A program made the position numbers and the translations under genes. A model generated the notes under the pieces. It ran no database searches, had not been told where the DNA came from, and saw only the letters and a program-made list of their open reading frames with translations. Shown here one piece after another: positions 22,351 through 33,961 of a stretch of DNA of 64,000 bases (within the stretch, counting starts at the first letter, position 1; every line of letters starts with the position of its first letter). Source of the DNA: Entonaema liquescens (Eukaryota; Ascomycota; Sordariomycetes; Xylariales; Xylariaceae). The DNA is taken from assembly GCA_902805475.1 (NCBI GenBank), contig CADCSX010000006.1, positions 806,001 through 870,000 on the forward strand, read 5' to 3'.

Positions 22351-24236
22351 TTAGTTTGCCGCTGGGCCTTGGAGTTCGATGGCATCAACGACGTAGTTGG
22401 CACTGAGGAAGTCCTTATCACCGGAGCCATATACGCCAATCGTAAGGGTGTTCTGCCCAGTCTTCAAAGCACTCGCAGGAACAGTCCAAGCATACACTTC
22501 GCCATATCCGCGATACGCCCCACGGGTGACCCGCGAGAATCGATTAGTTTCTGGGTTACCATTTAGTTAGCCTCGCCGAAAACATAGAGTGGCCTGTTAA
22601 GGCTGGACTTACCGGCGCGCCTGGGTCCTTTCCGGTCCAACTCCCAATAGCGACCGATGGACGGCCGCCCTTAAACGAGAGCGTAATCCCCACCCTCAGC
22701 GTGAGATCTTTAACTTGGTTGGCGACGAGGTTGAAGTTCACCTTTGCGCTGCCTCCGGTCTTCGAGAAGAGGGCCATGGGGAAATCTCGCGCAGTGGATT
22801 GGCCCACCGTGTAAGTGCCTCCCCAAGATCCCATGCGAACGTCGCTGGGATGCATCCGTTCGATCTTGTCCCCGTTCTTCAATTCTAGGGGTTGTCCGTC
22901 AAAGTTCCCGATGCGCCATACGACCGAAGGGTTTGGTTCAGCCGATGCAATATCCTTCGCTGTATCACTACCTGCCGTCACGGACACTGTGTCTTTGGCT
23001 ACTTCGTACTCGCCTTTGTATAATTTCATAGTATACGTCCCGGGCTTCATCAAGGGCGACTTGAAGGCTCCATTCGCAGCCTTAGTCCAATACTGGGCTT
23101 TGTCGTTGTACCAGTGGACGACGGCCTCGAACTCTTTTGGTACTCCGGAAACCGAACCGGAGACAGAGCCGCGCTGGTTTGCTGGCACGTACCCCTGGAT
23201 ACCGAGTGTACTGAAGAATGAGGTGTCTAAATCGGCAGAAGGCTTTTCTCCTTTACTACCGTACTTGTTAGGGTTATATTTGTGGGTTGGGATAAGGTGC
23301 TTTAAAACTCACGTAAACTTCATGGCATATGGTCCCATCAACCCGAAGCGCCACGGCTCCGTGCGAACGTGTCCGCTGTTCATGTACCAGTATAGTTCCT
23401 GATCGCTGCTGCCTGTCTGGCTATTGATATCGCGCATGAACGGGCCCCCGGCGGAGGTCTCGTACGCAACTCCTGGCATAATCATCCATATAGCCGCGTT
23501 CTAAAGCACCCAGTTAGTGTTATTCCCACGGGGTAACATATATTACTGGGACACCCACAGATCCGGAAACGCCGTGTATCTGATCATCGATAAAACGATC
23601 GCTCGTGTACATCTTGCAGCGAGTTTGCTGGTTCGGGCATCGGAACGTATCCTTGCCTTCGAAAGCGGTACAGCCAATTGTGTTGCCGACATCTCCGTGC
23701 ACGCCGGTGGGCACGTTCTCCTGTCGCAATCGGGCAAGCCATCGAAGCTCTCCTGGGTCAACCTCGCCCGTGATGTATGTTGCCATGTAAAGGATTGGAT
23801 CATCGGGCTTCGCTACGTAGTACTGGGTCACTGGTAGCGAATTTGCCTTCACCGTGATTTTGATGTACTTGTCACTAGTCGTCTCGGCGGATACTTGCGA
23901 CGTCCCGAGACCCGAGTTAATGCCTGAAGCCTTTCCCTTTCCCTGGTACTCGACGCCATTATATACTAAACTGGTAACATCTCCATTGGCTCTGCAACCG
24001 TTTAGCTTAGCTGACCGTATGAATGGAGCAGTGGTCAGGACCTGTTGACTTCAAATACCAAACCACCATTTGTGTCGACCTGATATAACAATAATTAGCT
24101 GGTGTGTAATATGAAAGATTAGTAGATAATATAATGATCGAACCTTATATCTGTTGCTCGTTGTAGTAAGTCCGAAGGCGGCGAGGGCGCCGTCACCTAG
24201 CAATGCTAAGGCGAGAAGGGCAGATGCACCTAACAT
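22351..24236 (-). CDS. Secreted rhamnogalacturonan lyase, PL4 (one apparent frameshift)
   Basis: Plant pectin-degrading lyase that cleaves rhamnogalacturonan I by beta-elimination, about 531 residues. Six exons: 24236-24144, 24079-24042, 23991-23559, 23500-23313, 23255-22613 and 22550-22351. The signal peptide is MLGASALLALALLGDGALA. The catalytic beta-sandwich includes DPGELRWLARL, DDQIHGVSGS, AYETSAGGPFMRDINSQ and LYWYMNSGHVRTEPWR. An FnIII-like middle domain and a CBM-like C-terminal domain follow (WRIGNFDGQPLELKNGDKIE). Near 22530-22532 a run of three G/C is one base short: KLIDSRG continues in another frame as VTRGAYRGYGEVYAW, a highly typical join. The correct frame then runs to a stop after ELQGPAAN. 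The final acceptor at 22551 was also tested at other phases; none gave the family sequence without an indel. Confidence 0.88.
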
Positions 24237-26732
24237 GTTGACCGTTGTATCAGCGAAGATGTCGAAAAGATGAAGGAGACCTACTTCAAATCTCACAATA
24301 TACACTCATCCTAATATTCATATATATTGGAGTCCTTCTCTACATGTTAAGCATCTAGACCTGAAGCTACGGTAACATTCAATTCGGGGCGGTATTGCTA
24401 CAGCGCGTGCTTTCAAGATCGCACAAATCTTGTCGCGCAAAAGCGAATTCCCTAATATCCGGGATCATGGCTTCTTCCTATAGCCACCCAATGCGGGAAA
24501 TCAGATACTGGCGGAGTACGACGACCCTGACCTATCGAGGAAAGCGGCGACACCGGCAGAATTCCTGAGCTCGCGGCAGAACAGAAGACCCCGGCTTCCA
24601 CCGGGCACAATTTTCCTTCGGGTTAGAAGAGACCGAAGAGAATCATAATGAAGAGAGGGTTAGATGGGAGACTCAATATTTGTGTTTGCATGTTTGTGAT
24701 AATGAGAAGCGGGAGAGAGGGATAGGTTAATAAACAACGATATTCTAGCAGATGATCATAAGTAACTTATCCTGCCATTCAATTGGTATATCCGCCCCCC
24801 TTTCAACTTTGCGGGTATACCCTAATTAGCTCTTGTATCGACAATCAGGGTTTAGAGCAAAACCTGTCGTCGAAGACTTTAAAACGCGTTATGGGACATA
24901 CATATTGGTCTAGAATCACGGTAAATGTGTTATGACTACGAGGTCAACGTTCAAGACGCAACACGGAGGTCTCGTAAGCCCGCCCTAGTGTATTTGCAGC
25001 TTCACAGTCCAATAATAGTTCGCATGATAGCTATGAGTAATGGTATTCCACTCAGTTCTAAGCTAAGTAGACTAAGCCTTGTGGCTTTGCTTGGGGTTTC
25101 GTTTCCTAGGGCTATAATTATGCTTAAGTAAAGAGTCCAGCGTCGTCATACCGTGAGGAGACAAACTATCGGTCTGGCATCCATCAATAGGTAACTAGGC
25201 ACATAGGAAGTATGCATGAAACAACTCCTTTCGATATTTACGAAGCGCCTCCGATATAAAACAAGACAACATAGCACGCCAACCTCCTTAAAACATCATA
25301 TTTCCGAAATCAACTCGGTTACGTAAAAGAGAGGCTAAGTTAAAACGCTTGACTGAACCCGATGAAAGAAAGAGTTAAGAGACGTACCGATCTCCTTTCT
25401 AAGGAGACGTTTAGATACCCCTATTGTAATGTTAGCTTGAGCTCCGTTTGTCAGGATTCTAGATGGGACATCCAAGGCAAAAGGTACTTCTAATATGCAT
25501 AACCTATAGTTCCCGTAGTTAACCTAGGCTTCCTTACGGAATAATGCCGCTGTTCCTCTATCTTTTGGTTCTATCTCATGACACTAATGTGAGCTGGCGG
25601 AGCCGCTATTCTGAACTCCCCGGAGTTTTGCTTTTAACTTATTCTCATACTTATTATGACCTCATGTTTTATTTAGTTGAGCTCTTGAGATAACTACCTA
25701 TTAGCTTGGTAGCATGGTCCCGCTGTGTTTGAACGTTTTTGTCTTTTCCTACGTTTCGCTATTACCTAGGTGCTATTCTACCTAACATATTGTCTTCTGC
25801 TGACTTAGTGTGTAATAGTTTAATACAAATCCCGTACACCGCTCAATATTCTAATAAGAACTTCGTACTTGAAAGAAAACGAGTAATTCGAAGCGTATGT
25901 AGTATTCAATGCCCAAGACGGAGAAGAGGTAATTAGTGTGACAACATTGACCTGGTAAAAAGGAGCCTTACGCGCGTCTATGCCCCACATCGAGGATCGA
26001 TATCTATCCACATCACCTTTTCAGCTAAACCCCAACATAAGGAGTATTTTCTCTTGTTTCGCACAGGACGCTACAAAATAAGTCAACGTACTAATATTAG
26101 GTAACTACCTAAGTGGGCTTTGAAGCTTCCATGATCGGCTTACGCAGCTTCTACCGGGTTCCTGGTCTCCTTAAGATAGAAAGTGGGTTGTTTCTTACAA
26201 TTGACTTAGATATACGATAATTACCATTGGTAGAAACCCGGCGGCAGTTGTTTTAAGCACCCCGGGATGGCCCCGGGCCTAGTCGTTAGTTTTGTTGTTG
26301 CAGGACTTCGATGCCGGGCTCATCACGGACGAGTTCTGTTTTGGGAACAGTGTAACCCACCACAGAGCCTTGTTGGATATAGACTTGATCGAATCTACAT
26401 GGACTTCACCCTTGTGCCCAACCAAGTGACCAATGGAAAGACATCAAATAGATACGTAATCCTCGGCTGCCAAGATCTCACGATGATGAATCTCGACCCA
26501 CTGGTTGTTAGAGAAACTCGAAGGAAGAACGAGATATCATCATTTGGATCTATAACACGGTTATCGAGTAGAATCGCAGAAGTATAAGGAGGCGACGATG
26601 CCGTGCCTTTTCAAACAAGATATTGAAGCATCAATCTTCACCACTCTCTTATATCCAGCATCCTGTCAGCCATTCCCTCGCTTACAAGTACACATACCAT
26701 TCTTTTTATCTATCATAAATTAACTAGCGAAA
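24237..26732. other. Long gene-poor region, 2.5 kb
   Basis: Separates the divergently transcribed lyase and dioxygenase. Short open frames of 63-106 codons (24925-25131, 25739-25936, 26267-26587) lack any recognisable family. I see no transposon ends, tRNA or long repeat. Confidence 0.5.
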
Positions 26733-27996
26733 ATGCGATTCGCTAGCTCTGTTGTCTCTGGCCTGGCCTTGCTGGCTGGCTCTGCCGTTGCTCATCCTGG
26801 CCACGACATCTCCCAGGAAGTTAAAGAACGTCGCGAGTTCCTCAGCTCCGTGAAGCGCAGCAACCTCGGTCACTGCGCTGCTCAGTTGAAAGCGCGAGGT
26901 GTCGAGAAACGCAATGTCGAGCGCCGATCTGCTTTGCTTGAGAAGGCGCGGGCCAAGAGTAGGTGGATGAGAGACGTCCATAGTGATTGTTGAGATCTGG
27001 AAATGCTAAACGAACTATAGGGGGCCTGAAGAAGCGCGACCTCACTTCTATATTGGAGACTAGCCACAACGCTACTGACCTCGGCTATACCCCCAATACC
27101 GACGCTGTCACCCTTTTCGCTGGATACAATTCCTGCGTCTTAACTCCCGAAGTCACCCAGGGCCCCTACTGTAAGTATCTCGGATTATACCAACGAGTTT
27201 CATTTTGCTAAAGACAGATTAAGATGTTGGCGGCGAGTACGTCCGAGAGAATATCATCGAGGACCAAGCCGGTGTCGACACTATCCTCGATTACCAAGTG
27301 ATCGACGTCAACACCTGCGAGCCGGTCACCGATGTCTACGTAGAGATGTGGCACTGCAACTCCACCGGCGTATACGGCGGTATCGTCGCGGGTGGTAACG
27401 GAGACTCCTCGGACGAGACCAACATCAACAACACGTGGCTCCGGGGCATCCAAAAGACAAATTCCGACGGCGTTGCCCAGTTCGAGTCCATCTTCCCGGG
27501 CCACTACACGGGCCGTGCCACGCACATCCACATCATGGTCCACCAGAACGCCGCGCTCCTCGAGAACTCGACCCTCGGCAACAACGTGAGCGCCAGCCAC
27601 GTCGGCCAGGCATTCTTCGACCAGGATCTGATTAGCGCCGTCGAGCTTACCGCGCCTTACTCTACTAATACCCAGGAGCTGACCCTGAACGCCGACGACG
27701 GCATCCTGAGCGAAGAGACGGCTACCGACGGCGTTGACCCGTTCTTCGAGTACACGCTTCTTGGCGACAGCATCACCGATGGTCTCTTCGCCTGGGTTGC
27801 TTTCGGCATTAACGCCACCCAGTCTCAGTCGATCACACCGGCTGCTTTCTACTACAAGGAGGGTGGCGTCGCAAACCCCGACTCCGGCGCCGGAGGTCCT
27901 GGAGGCCCTGGTGGTCCTGGCGGTGCTCCCCCAAGTGGCGTGCCAAGTGAAATTCCCAGCAGTACGGCCGCCCCGTCTTCCACGGCTTCCGCGTAG
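26733..27996 (+). CDS. Secreted intradiol ring-cleavage dioxygenase
   Basis: Extracellular non-haem iron dioxygenase of about 382 residues. Exons are 26733-26958, 27021-27170 and 27224-27996, with introns of 62 and 53 nt. The last intron uses ATTAAG rather than the nearer GACAG, which would give a stop. The signal peptide is VVSGLALLAGSAVA, then a basic HPGHDI-led propeptide-like segment with KR pairs. The core begins at VLTPEVTQGPYYVGGEYVRE, as in secreted fungal intradiol dioxygenases. Fe(III) ligands are predicted as Tyr in GPYY and in VYGG and the His pair in ATHIHIMVH. A Gly-Pro-rich, Ser/Thr/Pro tail ends the protein. The family cleaves catechols between the hydroxyls. Together with the neighbouring pectin lyase this suggests growth on plant material. 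Confidence 0.9.
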
Positions 27997-29214
27997 TTCA
28001 ATAGGGATTCGCGAACTGTGGCGGACGGGTTTCGGCACAGGGAGATAGAAAGCTCTATGGTTTTGCCTTTTCAGGATGTGCTCTAGACTCGGTTGCAAGA
28101 ATACGCATGGCCTACCTTCTACACTCCTTTAAACACGTGTGTCTTGATAGTTTTACAGCAAGTTAGACTCGTTGCATTTTAATAAAATAGTTCGTTCACG
28201 TTTGTGATATCTTTAGTCTTTGCTGGTTGTGACTACGATAGTATAAAATGGAGCTGAATCCATTTGCTGTAAATCGGGTACAATGCCATTGTCATATTTG
28301 ACGTATCTCGCTCCCCATTGTTGTATAATGTGAGCGACAATTCCTATGGAGATACTAACCTAAGTACCTAGATAATCAAATTACTCCTATCTGAAGTTAT
28401 TTGGTATATGCACCTTTTAAATACTAGGAGGCGGGCGTAAAAATGTGGTATTGGGGTAGCTAGGAAAGTAAATCTATTGAAGTCTTGAGAATATTCTTAA
28501 AAAGGGGGATGTCCTCACTCATCCCTCGAAAGTAAATGAAATAGGCCAACATCTGCATGTTTCCAGTCATTCGAACACGAATTTTTGAGACCGCCGATAA
28601 GAAGAAGAGTCCAAGTTCAAAGCTACCAAGACCTAAATGATCTCGCCATTAAATTCGTCGTATTATTGTCGATTATGACTGTAAACGCCACTGTGCAACG
28701 GTCTGACCACTACTGTATGTCACCGTCTTGAAGTGTGATAGGTGCTATATCGCTGAATCTAGGTAATACCCAGATAGCTTTGGGCAATCCTAGAGGCCAG
28801 GCTTGCATTTCATAAACCACAATGACGCCTATCAAGCCAAGATGACAAGTGGCGTCAAAGAAGGACGGGAAGATATCATAACTCCTAAATCTTAACCCCT
28901 AACTACTTACTTACCTCAACGATTTCCCAAACATTGATAGTCGATTCACAGTAAAGAAACTAGGGTTTCAAAGCCTTGCTCTATACAGACTTTTACATCG
29001 GGGTTTGGTAGTAGGAATCTAAAGTTTTCTCTTTATATTTATTGGCATGATCGGTGAGGGGGTTACTACTAATGTAGTACGAGGTATCTTGGGGAGAACG
29101 TATCTATATATAAACACGTGCCTCTCCGCCGACAAAGAAGCTAAATTAGTTAACCAAACCACTTATACTGCTCCCAAAATCCTTGGTAGTAATACTAGGG
29201 GGTTATAATCAGTC
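27997..29214. other. Intergenic, 1.2 kb
   Basis: Between the dioxygenase and the O-methyltransferase, both on the plus strand. TATA-like TATCTATATATAAACA at 29100-29115 is a plausible core promoter for the methyltransferase. No gene is seen. Confidence 0.5.
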
Positions 29215-30484
29215 ATGGAGTCTTCCGAGTCTGTGTCTGACACAACTCCTGAGTCAAATTCAGGAGAACGCCACTAAGTACCTTGAATTCTTCTCATCTC
29301 AAGGCCTGCCAGAGCCATCATTCGAGAATGGCGAGAGTCTCGCTCTAGGTCAGAACATTCCGATAGACATACAAGCCGCCAGAGACGCTGCTGCTGAAGC
29401 TGCTGGTGAGATACACCTCCTGCTTCTCGGGCCGCTGGGTTTAGTAATGAACTGCCAAGCCGACCAATTTTTCATGCTCGCCATGCAATACATATACAGG
29501 TACAAGATCGCACAGCACGTACCCCTTGACAAAGAGACGACCTTCGACGAGATTGCTATCAAAACAGGGCTCCCTGTTAAGGATGTAACACGATTCCTTC
29601 GTCTGGCTGCTAGTCGGCACGTCTTCCGTGAAATTTCTACAGGATTCATTGCACATACGGCCGCGTCTCGACTACTACTTGATAACCCGGAACTAGAAGC
29701 GTGGATCACGAACATAGCCGAGGAGCTGTGGCCGGCACTGCCGCTGACCCTAGACGCGACTGAGAGGTGGCCCGGGAGCGAGGAACCTAACGAGTGCGGA
29801 TACTCGCTAGGACACAACACCAATGACAACATATTCGATGTAATAAAGCGCTCCCCGGAGCGACAACAGCGTTTTATGGACGTGCAAAGATTCTCGCATC
29901 AATCTTTTGGCTTCAGCATCGAACATCTCCTACGGGGTTACGACTTTAGCAACGTGCGTGTCCTGGTCGATATGGGTGGTGCACATGGAGAGGTAGCTCT
30001 GGCCTTAGCTCGCAAGTATCCAAACATGGAAGTATTCGTTCAGGATAAACCAGAAGTCGTCGCGGGCCTGAACGAGAATATCCCAGATCAACTGAAGAAT
30101 CGTGTCCGCGGCATGGAGCACGATTTTTTCACACCGCAGCCGGTGAAACATGCCGATGTTTATCTCCTACGATGGGTTTTCCACAACTGGAGCGACAAGT
30201 ATTGTGTCAAGATCTTGCAGTCGCTAGTGCCGAGTTTGAAGAAAGGCGCAAAGGTTGTTATTAATGACTTATGCGTACCCGAGCCGGGCCAGGTCAGCCA
30301 GTCCGTCGCTCGCGAGTCCATAGAGATGGACATATTAATGAAAGCATTTAACAATGCCCAGGAGCGTGATGCCAAGACGTGGTCGACGCTTTTCGAGATA
30401 GCAGATCCGAGATTCCAGTTCTTGGGGATTACGATACCGAAAAGGGCGAGAATGGCAATCATTAAAGCCGAGTGGACAGCATGA
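29215..30484 (+). CDS. Plant-type/fungal O-methyltransferase, N-terminus disturbed
   Basis: SAM-dependent O-methyltransferase (Methyltransf_2 family), about 420 residues. It has an N-terminal winged-helix dimerisation domain (TGLPVKDVTRFLRLAASRHV) and a C-terminal Rossmann domain: VLVDMGGAHGEVALALARKY, then DVYLLRWVFHNWSDKYC with the catalytic His in the HNW segment, and VVINDLCVPEPG. The body frame has no ATG near its start. The only nearby ATG (29215) reads MESSESVSDTTPES and then stops at 29275-29277, while SQIQENATKYLEFF runs one frame over. Removing one base around 29239-29258, or a 2-base gain, links them. A 31-nt intron (29233-29263) would also work on paper but is shorter than usual fungal introns. 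It may tailor phenolics together with the nearby oxidoreductases. Confidence 0.82.
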
Positions 30485-30805
30485 GGATACACGTGGTATT
30501 CCATGATAGGAATTTATGAGGAGCTTAATTATAAGTGTGCAATTATTAGGAAATCAAAAAGGTGAACTTGATTTAGTCTGATGTCCTAGTAAGCTTTGAA
30601 TATTAAAAGCCCTACTATAAGCTGCAATATGAGACCGGACTCCTGACTGTGATATTAACTAATTGTGCGGCTTACTCGTCCACGATGTCTAAATGACCAT
30701 CAAAAATTAAATACAACTCCAGCTCAGACAAGCAGCAGAAACAACTAAAAGCTAGGCAAACCTGCTATATAAAAGGATACATACCACCCTGTTTCACGAT
30801 CCTCA
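30485..30805. other. Convergent intergenic spacer
   Basis: Holds the 3' ends of the O-methyltransferase (plus) and the membrane protein gene (minus). Nothing else is seen. Confidence 0.5.
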
Positions 30806-31954
30806 TCAAGGCGGGATCGGAAAACTCCCCGTGTAGGCCGTCAAGCGAACAATGGACTTACCCTCCGACAATCCCACAAAGCACGGCCACTTCCTAACGC
30901 GGTCGTCATCGCCCACATCCATCGCGAGATACAGGCATAATCCGTTTTCCAAGTCGTCGTTATGTTCTTGTTCCGACTTGGTGCTGCTGCCGAGGGAGGA
31001 GGGGTTAGATATCGGATGAATAGGTACCTCTAACTCGCGGAGAAAAAAAAAACTTACGTTGAACAAAGAGCGTCGACGTCTTCCCGTTTCTCGCAGCCTG
31101 CCTCGGCATCGTCTGTCTCCTTGCGCCGGGTCCGGCCCCGGGCTCGCGCGCGTTTGTAGAACATCCGGAGCGCGATGTGGATGACGTGTCCGAATCCTGC
31201 GACGACTAGGACGGGGGTACCCAGGGCAAGTGCCCAGAGCCTACAGCCGGGAAAAAAAAAGGAATATTCAGTAACTATTTAGGGATGAAACAGGACGCTG
31301 GGGGGATATTTACGGGAGTCGGATATTGCTCAGATGGTGCCAGAGCGCGAGGACGACGCCGAGAATGGCAATCTCGGAGCCTAGTTGTAGCATCGTCCAC
31401 GTGGCCCAGTACAGAGCCATGAGGTCTTCGCCGTCGCAGAATTGCAGCGCTAGGAGTGCGAAGACTTCGATTACTAGGAAGACAGCTGCGATTAAGAAGA
31501 GGAGCGTGCACCACTGCGGTAGCAATAGTTAATAATTATTTCTTTAGGTGGGAAAATTAAGGGGTTTGGGCATATCTTGGTGTAAACATTATTTAGGTAT
31601 GTTTTCGGTGTAGACCGGATAGGAAAGCAATGGAGTTTCAGCAGTTCATACAACAAGGCCGACTTTAACCCTTCTTCGGAATTCATCCTCGCAGAACCCC
31701 TGTTTTTCTCGATATGTCATCGTCCTATATATCCAGCATAACCAGAGACAGCTTAGTTACACTCCAGCATCTTAGGGACCAGAAGATGTTGTCACATACG
31801 ATTGGTATATCCATGACGACACGAATAATATGCCAATCACCAGGAAAAAGAGCGTCCAGTAGATGCCGTCAAAATGGACCCTATCAAGGTGGGATGCGAA
31901 TTGGGCGTAGTGTGGACATCTCTGAGGATCAAGAGGTGTGAACTGCCCACCCAT
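30806..31954 (-). CDS. Conserved fungal multi-pass membrane protein (one apparent frameshift)
   Basis: Function not recognised. Five exons: 31954-31800, 31724-31588, 31513-31314, 31240-31058 and 30986-30806, with introns of 71-75 nt. An upstream in-frame stop fixes the ATG at 31954. Four likely membrane helices are visible: YWTLFFLVIGILFVSSWIY in exon 1, LLFLIAAVFLVIEVFALLAL and MLQLGSEIAILGVVLALWHH in exon 3, and LALGTPVLVVAGFGHVIHIA in exon 4. A basic, then acidic cytosolic tail follows. Between helices lie REKQGFCEDEFRRRVKVG and ELLKLHCFPIRSTPKTYL, which are in different frames. A break at about 31648-31655 (one extra base, or two missing) reconciles them and is exactly what exon 2 needs to close its phase. 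The tail ending at 30806 is the least certain part of the model. Confidence 0.62.
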
Positions 31955-32621
31955 CGCGGTCTAGGGATAATCAATGGACAGGTTTACGTGGATGAGAAGA
32001 AGCAATGAGAATAAATGATGACAAGCAATTCTTATGTCGAGTTATATATGAATAACTTTTATCTAGGTGTAAGAGTCTATCCCAATACGTTTGATGGCTA
32101 CGAGGAAGGGGAGAGAAAACGGGATCAAGGCCTCATATATTATCAAAGACATGAAGTCTCAAAGCTAGAGGCAGAGTGTAGGTAAACGCCAAGTACGGCC
32201 GAAGCGTTCTATGATGCACCGCCTAGCCGTACGAGTCGCGCAGTCCCTGCCTATGCATCGGGAAAGCGGCCGCACATGTCAGTCCCTGATACTTTGGCTA
32301 CGAAACTAACAGTATATCTTTGACCTAAGGCCGATATGTGAGTAATGATGCAGAGGGCTGTGTAGTTAGTAAGTTTGCCATGCTTTCTTAATTCGCATAA
32401 CCCCTACCCACATCGATGTATGTAGGTTCGCCGCCTTTACTTCCGACATCCGCGCGGCGGGGTCGAACAATGTCGCGTCCAGATACTAGTGAGGAGAATA
32501 GTAGTCCGTAGCTAGTAGAGAAGGTTGGGTTCTTAAGCAAATGGGTTATCTTCTAGTCCATAAAAGAGATCTTGGTAGGGGACGCAGCGGCTCTGCAAGG
32601 AACAGATCGACCTCAGATCCG
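31955..32621. other. Intergenic, 0.67 kb
   Basis: Promoter of the membrane protein gene and 3' side of the mitochondrial-protein gene. No feature is seen. Confidence 0.5.
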
Positions 32622-33961
32622 CTAGTAGTCCATCCCTTCCATTAGTTCCGTCCGGTCTAAAACCATTCCCTTCTGGCCGATATACTCTCTCAGGGCATCC
32701 CAGTCAGTCCCCTCCTCCTCGCCTTGGCGCCACTTCTCTTGGAATCCCCACGCACAAGCGATCTTATCCAGCGCAGCCCTTTCTTCTTCTCTAATCCACC
32801 GTAGCCGTAAAGGCATTCCTGGGGCCCAGGTCACCCTTTTCATCTGATCGTTCGCGGTTGTCAGTGCCACAACGCCGAGAGAGGCCGTAAAGCCTACGTA
32901 GGCCAATATACCAGCGAACGCCGTAGTAGTCGCAGTAGTGCTATCCATAGTATCTTGGAGATCTGAAAAACTTGTTGCAATAATATACGCTGCTAAAGGT
33001 GTTGCCGCAAAGGTTCCCACGGGTAGTAAGGCCTTGCGTAAGAGCTTGTTTCGGATGAAAGCTTTAGTTGCGTAGCTATTTTCAATAATTCCAACTGCTG
33101 CATCTAGGTTTCTGGCCTCAATTGCAGTATCCAGGGCCTTCTCGATCACGGGAGGCTCAATAGCGTTTGCTACCTTGTTAGGGTTCTGCTTCGCGTAGCT
33201 GATAGACCCCGCGCTTTCACGGGGCATTGGCTTTGACGCATACAGTTGAAACACCTGGGGAAGTGTTTCCGGTTTGCCTAGACGTGCTTGCACATCGACA
33301 TATTTCTCTAGTAGTTCCGGTGTTATGAAGACAGGGGATAAGATATAACCGCGTAGGCCGTGTCAGATATCCTGTTGATAATCTGTTTGACCTGGCTCAT
33401 TATATTCTCAGTAGCAGTGCTTATGGGTTTAGGAGAGTTAGGGTTATTTGTCTCATCCAATGAAACTAGTTCCGAAGCAGCAGAGTCGAACTCATTGATC
33501 ATATGAGCTATTTGCGGCTGTACAGCATCATCCATAATATAATCGGCCACTACGCGGCAAGCCTGAAGAGCTGCACTCACGTCGGACTCTGGTGGTATAC
33601 GTCTGTTTGAGAGCACCTTTGATTTGCTCTTTTCCAGATAAGTCATCATGTTAGTGACAGATGACAATTCTTCACTCGCTGCTGTTTTGGGCGTTGCCCT
33701 AATCTTACTATCATGCTCTCCTAGAGTATCCCGAGTGTTGCCGGTCTCTAGTATCTTCTTCCTAGTCGGTAGCACAGCGGCGTTTAGGAATGCCCTCTGA
33801 GCTACATTTGCTTGTAAAACATGTCGCAATATTTGCGGACGATGCCTGGTAGCATTATGAGAGCTCAATCTAGGCTGAGTGGAATAAAAACGGCGAGTGA
33901 TGATAGAGTCGCATATCTGGCAGACCGACTGCGGCCGCGGGACAGCAGTCGGTCGAGGCAT
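32622..33961 (-). CDS. Putative mitochondrial membrane protein, conserved in fungi (one apparent frameshift)
   Basis: About 446 residues in one exon once a single base is supplied. The start is taken at the ATG at 33961 (MPRPTAVPRPQSV). The N-terminus is basic and contains RRFYSTQPRL, a typical mitochondrial presequence and cleavage context. The first half ends ISDTAYAVISYP; the second begins VFITPELLEKYVDVQARLGK. These halves are in different frames and meet at the G4 run 33334-33337, where five bases give SYPPVFITPELL. The C-terminal half has two probable membrane segments (VGTFAATPLAAYIIATSF and AGILAYVGFTASLGVVAL), then WAPGMPLRLRWIREEERAAL and GFQEKWRQGEEEG. I recognise the general type as a conserved fungal mitochondrial protein but know no function for it. 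Confidence 0.7.

Noticed and set aside
26267..26587. 106-codon plus-strand open frame upstream of the dioxygenase
   Set aside because: Composition unlike a conserved protein, no domain seen, isolated in a gene-poor region. Kept as intergenic.
27208..28098. 296-codon minus-strand open frame opposite the dioxygenase
   Set aside because: Mirror frame of a GC-rich coding exon. The plus-strand protein has signal peptide, domain and splicing support.
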